From Cristatella mucedo (Eukaryota; Bryozoa; Phylactolaemata; Cristatellidae), in the NCBI GenBank assembly GCA_009760855.2, contig WPIO01000059.1, positions 190,001 to 254,000 on the forward strand: 64,000 nt of DNA, given 5' to 3'. The position numbers and the translations under genes were made by a program. How positions within the stretch are numbered: the first letter of the stretch is position 1; each line of letters begins with the position of its first letter. The notes below the pieces were generated by a model that saw only the letters and a program-made list of their open reading frames with translations, ran no database searches and was not told where the DNA came from. Positions 1 through 11,798 of the stretch are shown here, in pieces.

Positions 1-112
1 TATGGAACCAACCAAACGTATGACCGAACACACGAGATGCTCACCTCTGCTGGTTTCCTTTGTCTGCCAACGCTTTTCGAGGGAATCGCGCGAGCCGACG
101 AAGCTCCGCTTT

Positions 113-170
113 CGACAGTTCGACAGTTTCGACTACGAAACTTTCGACAGTTTCGACTACGAAACTGTCG
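113..170. repeat. 23-bp tandem duplication ending in a hairpin
   Basis: A GACAGTTTCGACTACGAAAC unit occurs twice; the second forms an 11-bp perfect inverted repeat, arms 145-155 and 160-170. Confidence 0.9.
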
Positions 171-290
171 TGGCAAAAAATATAAAGGACCTTTTCCCCG
201 ACTGGCCTGCTTTTGGCTCATTTGTTCATCTGTCCATTCATCCGGTCTGCCTGTTCTGGTCCATCTCTTTCTTTTTTCTGTCTCAATCTG

Positions 291-308
291 ATCTGTCAAT
301 CTGTCTGA

Positions 309-386
<78 letters not shown>

Positions 387-556
387 CTGTGTGTGTCTGT
401 GTGTCTGTCTCTGTGTCTGTATTTGTGTATCTGTGTGCGCGTCCGTCTGTCTGCATGCCTGCCTGTCTGTCTGTGTGTCTCTGTCTGTCTGCATGCCTAT
501 CTGTCTGTCTGTGTGCGTATGTTTCGGTCTGTACGTCTGTATGTCTGTTTGTCTGT
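291..556. repeat. Compound (CTGT)n-(CT)n-(TG/TGTC)n microsatellite
   Basis: Pyrimidine-rich dinucleotide core (about 322-382) flanked by CTGT and GTCT tetranucleotide repeats. The long open frames over it are repeat artefacts. Confidence 0.95.
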
Positions 557-812
557 CTGCCTGTACCGGCTCGCAGCGGCTCTCAAGGTCCTCGGTCACG
601 TGACCAGTGCGAGACGGTCGGCGGCGACGGGCAGGCATCACGCGGGCGTCGAGGAAGACCCAAGCGCTGGCGAAAATATAAAAACGTCTCTTCTAATTAA
701 GGCGAGAAAGTCCGTCCTCCCGTCCGTTACGCGGCAAGGCGGCGCAGCGTTGTCTTCCGTAGCGGAACTACTATGACTCAGCGAAGCGAGTCCACGGGCA
801 GTGAGCTGCTCT

Positions 813-950
<138 letters not shown>

Positions 951-951
951 G

Positions 952-1115
952 TAGTTCATCTTTACAGCACCATGAGAGAGAGCTTAATCTCAGTTCACGC
1001 GCTTCACATAAGCCACGAGGTTCGAGCCCGCGACCCCGGCCATTAGATACATTCGGTCGTTAAAGGCGACCTCGGTCGTTAAAGGCGAGCACTGCGACCG
1101 CTGGGCCAAACCAGC
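952..1115 (-). mobile_element. SINE-1 copy (tRNA head, LINE-like tail)
   Basis: On the minus strand: a tRNA-like head with A box (GGCCCAGCGGTCGCAGTGCT) and B box (GGGCTCGAACC), a body, and a tail GAACTGAGATTAAGCTCTC resembling the LINE 3' end. The body holds a 16-bp direct repeat (1053-1087). Confidence 0.75.
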
Positions 1116-2237
1116 GCCGCAGCGGGCAACGCGATGGGCTCTCGACCAATCGATTGCCGATTGGGGATGCGCATCCTACGAATCGATTGCCTATTGCTAA
1201 CGAGCAAACGCCCACCGCAGCGGGCGGCCCGTCGGGCTGAGCCTACGCTCGAGGCAACCTGCAACCGACGCCCTAGCGGGCCGCTCCGCAACGTGGTCGA
1301 TGGGAAAATCATTTGGATCATTGGCGACATGAGCACGAGCGATACAGCGTCGGCTCGAGCCCCGAGACCGCCGACGCGTGCTCTAACGAACGGGTCGGGC
1401 AATGGCCGCCGCGTTTCGCCGGTTTCGTTTCGCTATAGGTGGCCGCCTCGCTGCCCACAGACCGCCTCGCTCGCGCGCCAGCTCGCCCATAAAGCAATAA
1501 ATAATGATATAATAAACCAAGGTAATAATAATAGTAAACCAATAAAGCAACGCTGATTGCCTTCGCTCAATAGTCTTGCGCTGATCTCTTAAATATTGGG
1601 CAAACAGGGGCGGCGGCGCAGCCGACAGATAGCTCACCATCATTCTCAGCCAATCAGAGCTAATGGCCAATGTCCAGCCGATCGGAGCGCAGGCACTGCG
1701 CAGGCAGCGGCAACGCGCGCCGCCGCCACAGCCGCCGCACGCCTTCAGTGCGGACGCCGGAACCGGCGCCATTGGCCGCCGGGGGGGGCGGAGGTCGCAG
1801 CGTGAAAACGCGTACGGGACGCGACGGTTACCACTCTGCCACCCACGTGCGGTTACGAGGGGTCGCGCGGCGCCCGCGCCCGTGCATCGAATCGCCGACG
1901 GACTGCCCGGAAAGTGGGGGCGGGGCGGGGCGAGTTACGCTCGAGACGACCGCGGGCGGCTTTGCAGTCCGCGCGACCGGCCCGCAGAGCGGCGAGACCT
2001 GCTCGTCGCGCGCGCGCGACACGAGGCGGAAGTGACGACTTGACGTCACGGACACTTCGCTGAGCGACGACTTGGAGAAACGGCGGCGGCGGCGTGCAGT
2101 GGGCGGCCAGACGACGACTTTCGAAGTAGTCAAAGATTCCAAAAAATATAAATTGTAAATAGAAATAGAGTCTCGCAGTTTTCTGAACTACAATAACCAG
2201 GCCGCATAGAGAAGTTGCCTCGAGCCGTGCGAGACAG
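1116..2237. other. GC-rich gene-free stretch
   Basis: CpG-rich sequence with Ala/Arg-rich open frames on both strands that show no domain or splice logic. No gene or repeat recognised. Confidence 0.6.
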
Positions 2238-2268
2238 CAGCTGCTGCTGCTGCTGCTGCTGCTGCTGT
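2238..2268. repeat. (CTG)n microsatellite
   Basis: About ten CTG units. Confidence 0.95.
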
Positions 2269-2324
2269 GCGTACTGCCGATGTTGCGAATTTCCGCTCCG
2301 ATTATGAGTAAGTTGTTGCACTAC

Positions 2325-2880
2325 TAGAATAATGATTAAAGTGAAAATGCATTCGTATGGCGCTCTCAGAACACTTAATCCCTCTCTAGGCACTTTACAT
2401 ATGCTGTAAAGGAAGCATGACAGCCAACATAGTTAGTCCATGAACAATGTCAAGCAAAATCATGCAAATTCCGTGAGGAAAAGGTGTACGCTTAGCTTCA
2501 GTTTAAAGTCGTCAAGTCATGGAACGTCGTGAGATCAGTCGGAAGTGAGTTCCAGGCTTTGGGAGCATACGAACTAAAGACAGCTAAGCAGCTACAGTCA
2601 GCCGAGCGAGTGTTACAATGCCTAGCTGCCTGGCTGGGCTCTAGTTCCGGTAGAGGGGCTGAAGCAAAAGAATAAAGAATGATGCTATAACTTAGTGACA
2701 CAACCTTGAACTCGATCCGCTGCTTGATCGAGAGCCAGTGAAGGTCAGTGAGAAGCGATGTAATGTGGCAAACGTGAGGATTCCGACAGGCAAACATGGT
2801 AGCAGAATTGTGCACCAACTTTGAGGGCCTTATTGCACAGGTCGGAATGACTACAACTAGCGCATTACTGCCGTCGAGCA
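2325..2880 (-). mobile_element. LINE 3' fragment (second copy)
   Basis: Encodes HITSLLTDLHWLSIKQRIEF and [18 protein letters not shown] in the minus frame, then a LINE tail (2370-2412). Diverged from the copy at 3287 and therefore older. Confidence 0.85.
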
Positions 2881-2884
2881 GGGG

Positions 2885-3275
2885 TAATAATAATAGTAAT
2901 AATAATATATTTGTATTGCTCCTTCAAAGAACTCAACTTCTTTCGAAGCACTTTGCATTTGCTGAAAAGGAAGAATCATCGAATGGTTAGCAGTAGCATG
3001 TAACTAATGCATGGATCAAATCAAATTGCATGTGTTATCCCAACCAAATAGGCCCAAATTCCTGGGAATATACATATATATATATATATATATATCCGAA
3101 TAATATAGATATATAATAAATATATATATCTCTCCGAATTATATAGATATATAATAAATATATAATATATCCGACTAATATCCCGGAATATTTGAATTAT
3201 ATTGCTGAAAGTAGACAGACTTGACTGAGGTGCTAATGGTCGTCTAATGAAAGGTCACTTTGGAACAGGACGCCC
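2885..3275 (-). mobile_element. LINE tail and RT-region scraps with AT-rich insert
   Basis: A LINE tail at 2885-3010 and an internal LINE fragment at about 3205-3275 (matching 4065-4130) flank an AT microsatellite. It abuts the main LINE copy, so several insertions are stacked here. Confidence 0.7.
3060..3185. repeat. (TA)n-rich microsatellite
   Basis: Interrupted AT dinucleotides with repeated TATATCCGAATAATATAG-like units. Confidence 0.85.
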
Positions 3276-3522
3276 TGACTTCGTGCATATAATAATAATA
3301 ATGATAATGCACTTGATAAAGCGCCCTCAGAGAACTCAATCTCTTTCTAGGCGCTTTACATTTGCTGCAAAGTGAAATGTAATGGAATGGTGAGTAAAAT
3401 CATGCTTGAAAAACAAACAAAATGAATAACATGGTTAGGGGTGACATGCACAGGGTCAGCATGCAAATGTGGTTAGTGGCAGTATGCACAGTGTCAGCAC
3501 GCATAAGCACATCAAGGACAAA

Positions 3523-5325
3523 TCACAGGGACCCACTAAATGCTGTCCTAAATAGGTGTTTTTTTAAGTTCCTTTTAAATGTGGTCAGGTCAGGGGATGT
3601 TCTGACGCAGGTCGGGAGGGAGTTCCAGGCTTTGGGAGCATACGAACTAAAAGCATAGTCTCCAAAGGATTTAAGGTTTGTATGAGGTATTTCTAGACTG
3701 TTGGACTCCGAAAAGCGGGTGGTACGATGCTTGGCCTGATGGGGTAGTATATTTGAGAGATAAGCTGGAGCCATAGAATTAAGGGACCTAAAAGTGAGCG
3801 ACAAAACCTTGAAGTCAATCCGTTGCTTGACTGGTAGCCAGTGCAGGTCGGCGAGAAGTGGAGTAATGTGGCAACTGCGACGCTCACGACAGACAAGCCT
3901 AGCTGCAGAGTCTTGCACCAGCTGCAATCGCCTGATCGCACATGCTGGTAGGCCAGTAAGCAGTGAGTTGCAGAAGTCGAGACGGGATGTCACGAATGCA
4001 TGGACCAACTTGGACGTGGTAACCTTATCTAAACAAGCCCGAATTTTAGCAGTGTTATGAAGCTGAAAATAGGCAGATTTGACTGTGGAGCTGATATGGT
4101 CGTCTAACGAGAGGTCGCTTTGGAAATTGACACCTAGATTTCGAGCTGATTCAACTGGAGATATGCTGGCAGAACCAATTTTGAGAGTCAGCCTTTCCAA
4201 TCTCTGGATCACACTGGGTTTGCCCATAACTAGTAAGTTAGTTTTATCATCGCTTAGTTTTAGAAAATTTGCTGCCATCCATGTGCGGATGTCATCAATG
4301 CATGCAGCAAGTGAGCTGAGAGAATTTGAGGTGCTCGAAGGCTGGGATAGATGAAAGCAAAGGTACAACTTAGTGTAATCTGCATAGAAGTGAAAGCCTA
4401 GATTGTGCATGGCAATCACATCAGCATGAGGGAGAGTATAAACCGTGAAAAGAACCGGACCTAGCACGGAGCCCTGAGGTACTCCATATTTTAGAGGTAC
4501 TTCAGATGATCTTTGTCCATTCACGTCAATACTCTGGAGTCTCCCACTGAGATAGGACCTGAACCACTGCAGAGCAGTGCCAGTGATGCCCAGGCGAGAT
4601 GAGAGGCGCTCTAGAAGAACTTTGTGATCGATGGTATCAAAAGCTGCCGAAAGATCGAGCCAAACAAGCAGAGACACTCTACCCATGTCTGCACTCCTAA
4701 GTAGGTCGTTGTATACCCGAAGCAATGCTGACTCTGTGGAGTGATTAGCTCTAAAGCCAGACTGGAACTTACTAGCAAGGTGTGAGGTTTCGATATAGGA
4801 ATTCAGCTGGTCTCCCACGACCCGTTCGAGTGTCTTTGATAGGAATGGTAGAAGGGAAACTGGGCGGTAGTTGCTCAAGTTCTCTTGGTCAAGTGTAGCT
4901 TTCTTGAGAAGTGGCTTGACTACAGCTTTTTTGAAAGGTGCTGGGACATGACCTGAGGCTAATGACATATTAATTATGTTAGTTATGCATGGCAGCAGCA
5001 GATCAATGCAACGTAGGAGCAGGACAGTGGGAATAGGGTCCAGAGGACTTGTTGTCTTCTTTGATTGAGATACGAACTTTAGGACTAGATCACTAGTGAC
5101 CTGCTTAAATGCAGACATTGAGGTGCAGCCAGGAACCGAGGAACAGCATTCTAGTGGGAAGGTTGTCATCGCAGGGATGGATTCCCTGATTTTGTCTATC
5201 TTCTGCACAAAGAATCGAGAGAAGCGATCGGCTAGATTATCACAAGGATCATCAGGTAAGGAGCTAATCTGGGAACGGTTGAGGAGATGGTTTATTGTCG
5301 ACATCGGCATTTTTGGATTGTGCAT
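3523..5325 (-). pseudogene. LINE reverse transcriptase region, catalytic site altered
   Basis: An open 600-residue stretch covering RT fingers, palm and thumb plus the C-terminal region. The ATG at 5325 is internal: homology continues upstream in this frame to about 5430. The YADD box reads YADY, which would abolish metal binding, so the copy is judged inactive although the frame is open. Confidence 0.88.
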
Positions 5326-5423
5326 CTGTGATTCAACAATGTTTCTATAGAAGCTAGACTTGGCCTTTGCTAGGATCGAATGGTACGACCTACAGTAGTC
5401 TTCATATGCCTGTCGATGGACAG

Positions 5424-5861
5424 TTAGTCGGATCTCTTGTACGCTTTTTCAAGCTTTCGTTTAGTAGACTTGGCTAGTTTAATGTCTGTGGTAAACCATA
5501 GGCCGTCTGGGCGGAGGCGCACTGTGCGCTTTGTCAGAGGTGCAAACTCGTCGAGCGTGTGAGCTAGTGTCGTGTTGTAGCTATCTACCAATGATGACAG
5601 ATCGGAGGGAGGACTGAGCAGCAGAGGTGAAGCAGATATTCTCGTACGGAAAGCATCGATGTCAAGGGTCTTGAGGTTTCGCGATTCACACTTTACTTTA
5701 GAGGAGGATGTGGGCACACACTGTAGATTGAATGAGATCTGCATGTGGTCAGACAAGCAGGATTTGGTAATAATTGGTGATGACAAAGTGCAGTTATATG
5801 AGAAAATCTGGTCATATGTTACAGGGGATATGCTGGCAGAGCCAATTGTAAGATTCTTCAT
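5424..5861 (-). pseudogene. LINE endonuclease C-terminal fragment, out of frame with RT
   Basis: Encodes the SDH motif of APE-like endonucleases and the downstream segment with DGLWFTTDIKLAKSTKRKLEKA, which joins endonuclease to RT in CR1/L2-type elements. It is separated from the RT frame by one frameshift. Its first residues (LTIGSASISPV) are not endonuclease; they copy a segment of the RT C-terminal region. Confidence 0.85.
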
Positions 5862-6105
5862 TCAATTTTATTAAAGTTTGTTGAAAATCCTCGTAGTAAT
5901 CAATGTTAGAGCCTAACGAGGTGGCGAAGCCGAAAGTTGACAGCTACCGTTGTGGGCTTCGCTAGACAATGCGGGCTTCGCTACCATTGTGGGCTGCTGC
6001 TCTAGAAACCCTTTGTTAATTCGATCGTGGTTTATTCGATCGCCTTAATGTTTAGGGGATCAGCAGTCTGCTATAGCAGCCAAATTATGTATTCCGAGAT
6101 ACTAA

Positions 6106-6320
6106 TAATATTATTACTATTCTTACATTTCTATAGCACCCTCAGATAACTGAATCTACCGATTAACCACGTGCATCTGACCTTTAATCATATCATGCTT
6201 GATGACAGACACTATGCACGTTACCACAAATAACTTGATCATGCTTTTTTGCAGCATATGTAAAGTGCCTAGGAAGAGATTCAGTTCTCTGGGGCCCAAT
6301 ACAAACATATTTCTATTCAT
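6106..6320. mobile_element. Two LINE tails in inverted orientation
   Basis: A minus-oriented tail (6106-6160) and a plus-oriented tail (6234-6315) with the shared GCCTAGGAAGAGATTCAG-like core face each other about 75 bp apart. Confidence 0.75.
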
Positions 6321-6329
6321 ATTATTATT

Positions 6330-6600
6330 ATAATCGCTTTCTATGCACATTACATATGCTATAAAGGAAGCACGATCGCATCATCACCGGTGACATGCAC
6401 AGTGTCAGCAAGCATAACACGTTTAGCGGTAACATGCAGAGTGTCAGTACGCATAAGCACACAAAGGACAAGCCAATAGGACCCTGCAAATGCTGTGAGA
6501 AACAGGTGCGTTTTTAGCATTCTTATCAAATGTCGCCGTCCTATCAGGGCAACGTCGCGACAACTGTCGTGACGTGAGTTTCAGGATGTTATTCGCGGTT
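6330..6600 (-). mobile_element. LINE 3' fragment (UTR and tail)
   Basis: Matches the 3' UTR of the main copy (CACAGTGTCAGCA, CGCATAAGCACA, GGACAAGCCAATAGGACCC), with a tail near 6340-6370. Confidence 0.78.
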
Positions 6601-7067
6601 CCTGAATTACAAATTACAAAGAACTGCTTACTTTTAGCCTCCGCGGTTTAACCTCTGTACGGCTGGGCGGTGCGGAAGCCCCGAGTCACGTGACCGTCGG
6701 CCAGCGCCGCTCGCGAGCGTTGACCCGGCGCGCGCAGCGGGGCGATCGGCGTTCAGTGGCACGCGGCGGCGGCGGCTCTGAGAGCGCGCCGCCGCCGCCG
6801 CCGCCGCGCGCGAGTTTGCGAGACTTCTCCGCGAAGCGCGCCAGAATAAAGGCCTCGCTCGTTGTCGTGCGGGCGCTGGCGCATCGCAGCCGCCGCGTCC
6901 ACTCGGTCCGCACTTGCGGCCGCCTGCTCTCGCGACGGCGTTGCGCCTGCGAGTCGCTCGCTCGCCGCGCGCTATCGGGCGCGCTCGCGGGCGTGGACGA
7001 GCGCCACTACGAGCGCACCTACGAGGACGCAAGAAGCGCTCGACGGCTCGATGACGCTCCACGTGTT

Positions 7068-7392
7068 TCTCCTCCTCCTCCTCCTCCTCCTCCTCCTCCT
7101 CCTCCTCCTCCTCCTCCTCCTCCTCCTCCTCCTCCTCCTCCTCCTCCTCCTCCTCCTCCTCCTCCTCCTCCTCCTCCTCCTCCTCCTCCTCCTCCTCCTC
7201 CTCCTCCTTCTCCTCCTCCTCCTCCTCCTCCTCCTCCTCCTCCTCCTCCTCCTCCTCCTCCTCCTCCTCCTCCTCCTCCTCCTCCTCCTCCTCCTCCTTC
7301 TCCTCCTCCTCCTCCTCCTCCTCCTCCTCTTCCTCCTACTCCTCCTCCTTTTCCTCCTCCTCCTCCTCCTTCTCCTCCTCCTCCTCCTTTTT
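7068..7392. repeat. (CTC)n microsatellite, about 325 bp
   Basis: Some 108 CTC triplets with a few CTT, ATC or TTC variants clustered at the right end. Open in every frame, giving spurious poly-Pro, poly-Leu and poly-Arg frames. Confidence 0.97.
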
Positions 7393-7959
7393 CTCATCCG
7401 AGGAGGAGGTGGAGGCGGCGGAGTCACGCGGGGGGAGGGAGGTGCGCCGAGTCATGTGGAGATGACTCCGCTTTCAGCCGTCGCCGGCTCCTGAGTCAGA
7501 TTCAGCGCTGCTCGCCTGCCTGCAAGTCATCTCCGAGAGCCGCGACTCCAGCACAGGCGCGCCAGCCGCTCGAAGCCGCGAGACGGCGGCGGAACCGGCT
7601 GTCGGCGGCGGCGGCAGTCCGACCGCGGAGCTTGACCTAATTGCGGTCGCACGCACGGCGGCAAACAGAGCCTCGCGGACGCCGCGAGGCCGACGCCGCG
7701 AGGAGCGGCTGCGGCGAGGCCGCGACGCCGGGCGATAACAGCGGACCGCTTCATCGGGACTGGAAATAAGAAAGAAAGAAAAAGTAGGTTAGCTGCGACA
7801 CGGCCCGTAGAGCCATCGGCGAGTGATTAATGAGTTGGGTAAATAACGCGCTCCGCGGGCCGTCGTCTAGTCACTCACAAACCGCTACACCGCTCCATCG
7901 CCGCGCCCCGGCGGCAATCGCGCTCGCCTGCTTGCGCCGGCGTCGGCTCGAGCGAGCAA

Positions 7960-8048
<89 letters not shown>
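7960..8048. repeat. (CCG)n microsatellite
   Basis: About 29 uninterrupted CCG units within a CpG-rich block. Confidence 0.97.
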
Positions 8049-9010
8049 ACACAAGCCCTGCCGAATGAGCGCATCTGGACAGCTCGCGATCTCACGACGC
8101 CATCGTTTCCGATTTTGGGACATTTCGAGCGGTGCGAACTCGCCGACGGTTCAACCGGCGCCGCGTCCTGCGCCAGCGCCGGCGCCGGACAGAATCGGCC
8201 AGCAGAGTCAGCAGAATCGGCCAGCCGACGTGGCGATCGAAGTTCGACGACGCGGCGGCCATAGCCCGACGCTCTCCTTGCCGTTTGAGACGCTCGACTT
8301 TCACGCTTGGCGGCGCGCCACCAAAATGGATGTCGGCGGAGAGAGCTTCCGTCGGGCGGGATCGGCCGAGCGCGCGCACGCGCGTGCGAGTATCGTCGTC
8401 GCCGCGACCCGAGCCGAACGCTCGCTCGCTCGCAGCTCGTGCCTATTTCGGGCCCGCGGCGGCTCGTTGCGGTCCGGCCGCCGTGTTTGCTCGAGTTCGC
8501 CGAGTCCACAGAGGGCGGCCGCTCGCAGCCCTTTGGCCGCGGCTGTTTGCGCTTCACTCGCGCCTTTGTTGCGCGCGCTCTCGCTCTCGCCCGCTAGCGC
8601 GCGCGAGAGCGAGCGAGCGCACTTTTTGTCGTCCGCGGTGGCTGCCGCCGCGGACGAGCTCTCCAGTCGCTGTCGACGCAGCCGCGCCTGCGCCGCCGCC
8701 CAGGCCGGACGCCGGGCGGTCGGAGCGACTTCGCGCCGAGCGGGCGCCGAGGCGAAGAGAGCGAGCTCTCGAAGCTGCCGGCCGCTCGGCGGCCTTCACC
8801 TTCTCGGCGGTCACCGGAGCTGACGTGTCGGACCAATTCGTGCTTCTCGCCGACTGCACCGCGGGCGCGTGCACCGCTCCGGCGAGAAGCACGTTACTGC
8901 GCGTGCACTGCTCCGCAGCCGCAGCCGCCGCCGCCGCCTGCACTGCGGTAGCGACCTCGCTCGCCGCTAGCACCGCTAGGCGGCACTGAGGTTGCCCTTC
9001 GAGAAAGGCT

Positions 9011-9011
<1 letters not shown>

Positions 9012-9091
<80 letters not shown>
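9012..9091. repeat. (CTG)n microsatellite
   Basis: About 26 uninterrupted CTG units. Confidence 0.97.
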
Positions 9092-9092
<1 letters not shown>

Positions 9093-9275
9093 ATAGAAAC
9101 AAGGCTGTTGAGCCAGCGGTGGATGTTCTCTTCTTTATTCTGCATTCGGCTGGTCGCCCGTTATTTAGACGTCCTCTTGTTTTAACAATGCAGTCGGCTT
9201 CTTCAATTGAAATGCTCCATAGCCGATATTTTGCATCGGAAACGTCCCTGAAGTATGGATGAAATTCTTTACTGG

Positions 9276-9330
9276 AGCACGAGAGAGAGAGAGGGAGAGA
9301 GGGAGAGAGAGAGAGAGAGAGAGAAAGAGG
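9276..9330. repeat. (GA)n microsatellite
   Basis: Interrupted GA dinucleotides. Confidence 0.93.
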
Positions 9331-9559
9331 GTCCTCTGCTGGAGGGATCCCTACCTTGACTGCTCTCCTGACTCTGCTATTCTTCCCACTTGCTCTTTGC
9401 TGCGTGAGGTGGAGTCTGCTGGCTACCGAATGCGTACCGAAAGCCGCGTAGGCTTCTTGAGTTCGCTATGAAAAACTCTCCTGTGTACAACCCGCGTGGT
9501 CCTCGTGGCTTTGTGGAGTTATAGACGGAGATGCCTTAAACTACATTACACTATTGGCG

Positions 9560-9633
9560 CTCTGCCCTTCGCCCTCTGCCCTTCGCCCTCCGCCCTTCGC
9601 CCCCTGCCCTTCGCCCTCCGCCCTTCGCCCCTG
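9560..9633. repeat. 14-15-bp tandem repeat (GCCCTTCGCCCTCYG)
   Basis: Five degenerate units in a pyrimidine-rich strand. Confidence 0.9.
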
Positions 9634-10104
9634 CGGCTCGAGCCTCGAGCATCTCAGTAAAGACGACAACCGAGGCTGGCTTCAAATTCAGTACGATGGC
9701 ATTGCGCAATTCTACTGACTTAACGCACGAGCCGACCCTTGTGGAATTTCACTTACGCTATTTGCGAGATCGGCGTCCTCCGCAGAATCTCTCTGTTTGC
9801 AGACTTCAAGCCAGACATAGCAGCTTTGCTTATGCACGAAGCAGGGCCGACGTAAAGCGCCACGCTGCGGTCGCTGAGCGATTGGATAAGTCGCTCTGCG
9901 GGAAAATAAATACTGAGAGAGATCACTTCGATTGGCTCTCGCAAGCGGTTGCGGAAACGGCACCGTTGCTGTGTCAACGAGCCGAGTGTGCCATCAACTC
10001 AACCCAGCGATCGCCTCTGGGCTCGGTGACCTTTAGTCGACATGCGAGGCGAATGTCCACCTTCCACCTGGAGCGGACTCGGCGACGCTGCGCATATGCG
10101 ACTC

Positions 10105-10168
10105 GCAATCGCGAGGCGCCGCAATCGCGAGGCGCCGCAATCGCGAGGCGCCGCAATCGCGAGGCGCC
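10105..10168. repeat. 16-bp tandem repeat, four exact units
   Basis: Unit GCAATCGCGAGGCGCC, four identical copies. Confidence 0.97.
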
Positions 10169-10340
10169 GCTTTGGCGATCGCAGCACGACCGTGGAGACG
10201 CGCGCGCGGCTCACACGCAACGCACGCCGACCGACTGCTGCCCGACGGCGGCCGAGGCCTAGGCAGAGCGCTCAGCAGGGAGTAGGCATAGACATACACG
10301 GCGTGCGTGCGGCTGCTCGCACAACGAGCCAAGGCCGGCG

Positions 10341-10430
10341 CGTCGCGCTAACCTACCTACCTAAACGTCGCGCTAACCTACGTCGCGCTAACCTATCTTC
10401 GCGCGTCGCGCTAACCTACCTACCTACCTA
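10341..10430. repeat. CGTCGCGCTAACCTA repeat cluster
   Basis: Four exact 15-mers at 10341, 10366, 10381 and 10404, some followed by CCTA repeats. Confidence 0.93.
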
Positions 10431-10517
10431 AACTGTGGCCGGACAGGGCGGGCTTGCCCTGCTACGAAGGAGACGAGCGTGCGGCCGCGGGGCGGTGATG
10501 CATCTTCGCCGGTCTCC

Positions 10518-10519
<2 letters not shown>

Positions 10520-10552
<33 letters not shown>
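10520..10552. repeat. (CCG)n microsatellite
   Basis: About eleven CCG units. Confidence 0.95.
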
Positions 10553-10555
<3 letters not shown>

Positions 10556-11379
10556 GCTGCAATAACAAACAGGTGTGAGAGCGCTAGCCATCCCCTCGAT
10601 GTGAGAGTCTCTCTACTGCATGAGCGTGCGGGCTTAGGTTGCACGTACGTAAGCCTGAACGTTCAGCGTAGTCATTGCTCTAGTCATTGCTCTAGTCCTT
10701 GCTCTTCCCGTCAGCGCGCTGCACCAGCCATCTACGCTGTGGCACGGCGGCTCCGAGAAGGGGCGACGCTAAGGCCGGACGCGTGCGGTATGGACGGCCC
10801 GCCCCGCTCCGCCCCGCCCGCTCCCTCCAGAGCAGCAGAGGAAGGAGGCCGCGACGACGCGAACGCTCGCAGCATCCGGATAAGTTGCGACGGGCGATTG
10901 ATGGATTCGTACATTCCTGGCGGCTACGACAGGGGCGCGCACAGTCCGCTAGAAGAGGGAGCGGCCGCACGGCGGACGCTCCCTCCGGAAGCTCCGCGAG
11001 CGGCCGCGCGCCTCCGCCGCTCGCCGCTGTCCGCAGCGCCGCGCGGCCGAGATATGATAGACCCACTCACCCGCAGTCGTCCAATCGGCGCGAACGCTCC
11101 GCCTCGAGAGGGCGAGAGACGGAGCGCCGCGCGCCGGCCGCTTCCGCCACGCATCGCGGCGTCTGACTCATGCGCCGGAGCGGGTCTCCGCCGCCGGGCG
11201 ACACTTGGCGGATTAGCCTGCGCGGCTCGTGTCAGCTGCTCGCTCGCTCGGCTTTGCGACTGCGGTTCATAAATCTCGCAGCTCCACTTCGCTGCTGGAA
11301 ATCTCCAGCAGTCGCGCCTGGAGAGGGGCTCGCACACCAAAACCGACAGCGAGCGAGCTTTGATTATTGCACGAGCCTG

Positions 11380-11475
11380 TTGATAATAGTAATAATAATA
11401 ATAATAATAACGGAGTTGTATAGCCCCCTCAGAGAACTGAATCTCTTTCTTAGCACCTTCCGTATGCTGCAAAGG
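11380..11475 (-). mobile_element. LINE 3' tail
   Basis: AAT repeats followed by CCCCCTCAGAGAACTGAATC and TATGCTGCAAAGG, the minus-strand form of the LINE terminus. Confidence 0.78.
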
Positions 11476-11599
11476 GCCGCGTAGCGTAGCCGTCGCTCTG
11501 ACCGGCCGGCGGCCATGCACTACGACCATGGCGGTAACTATTGGTCAGACCGCAGAAAATAAATGAAAAAAAAATAAATAGATATATATATATAATATA

Positions 11600-11798
11600 C
11601 AACATGTATAATTTGTAGCGCCCTAAGAGAACTAAATCGCCATTCAGGCGCTTCGAATGCGTCACGGGGCTCGAGCCCACGGCCACAAGAGGACAGCTGC
11701 CTAGGTCCCCAAGTTACACTCGGCCGCAAGTCACCACGCTACATTAACCTTGACCTTAGTCGAAGCGAGCACCTTGACCGCTGGGCTAAACCAGCGCT
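11600..11798 (-). mobile_element. SINE-1 copy
   Basis: Minus orientation: head GGTTTAGCCCAGCGGTCAAG, B-box-like GGGCTCGAGCC, and tail with GCGCCCTAAGAGAACTAAAT on the plus strand. One of the more complete copies. Confidence 0.78.

Larger units (their letters stand above)
3287..5861 (-). mobile_element. CR1/L2-like non-LTR retrotransposon, 5'-truncated and inactive
   Basis: Best LINE copy. On the minus strand it runs from the C-terminal part of an APE-type endonuclease (CLSDH motif, about 5750) through a reverse transcriptase (NYRPVSLLP, LVWLDLSAAFDTIDHKVL, GVPQGSVLGPVLF, FHFYAD-Y) and a C-terminal region ([43 protein letters not shown]), then a 3' UTR and tail ending in ATT repeats at 3287-3303. 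Lesions: the endonuclease is truncated, a frameshift lies near 5425-5432, and the catalytic YADD reads YADY (codon at 4375-4377). The terminal 5818-5861 repeats an internal RT segment. Clade assignment (CR1/L2-type) rests on motifs and the short tandem 3' tail. Confidence 0.93.
6610..11379. other. CpG-rich block without a recognised gene
   Basis: Holds the listed (CTC)n, (CCG)n, (CTG)n and tandem repeats plus a hairpin at 8839-8893 (14-bp arms). Open frames of 80-316 residues are driven by GC content and triplets. It could contain CpG-island promoters or untranslated exons, but none can be shown. Confidence 0.55.

Noticed and set aside
6690-7640. Long open frames across the (CTC)n tract on both strands
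   Set aside because: Any triplet repeat without a stop in its unit stays open; the proteins are poly-Pro, poly-Leu or poly-Arg and the flanks have no domain.
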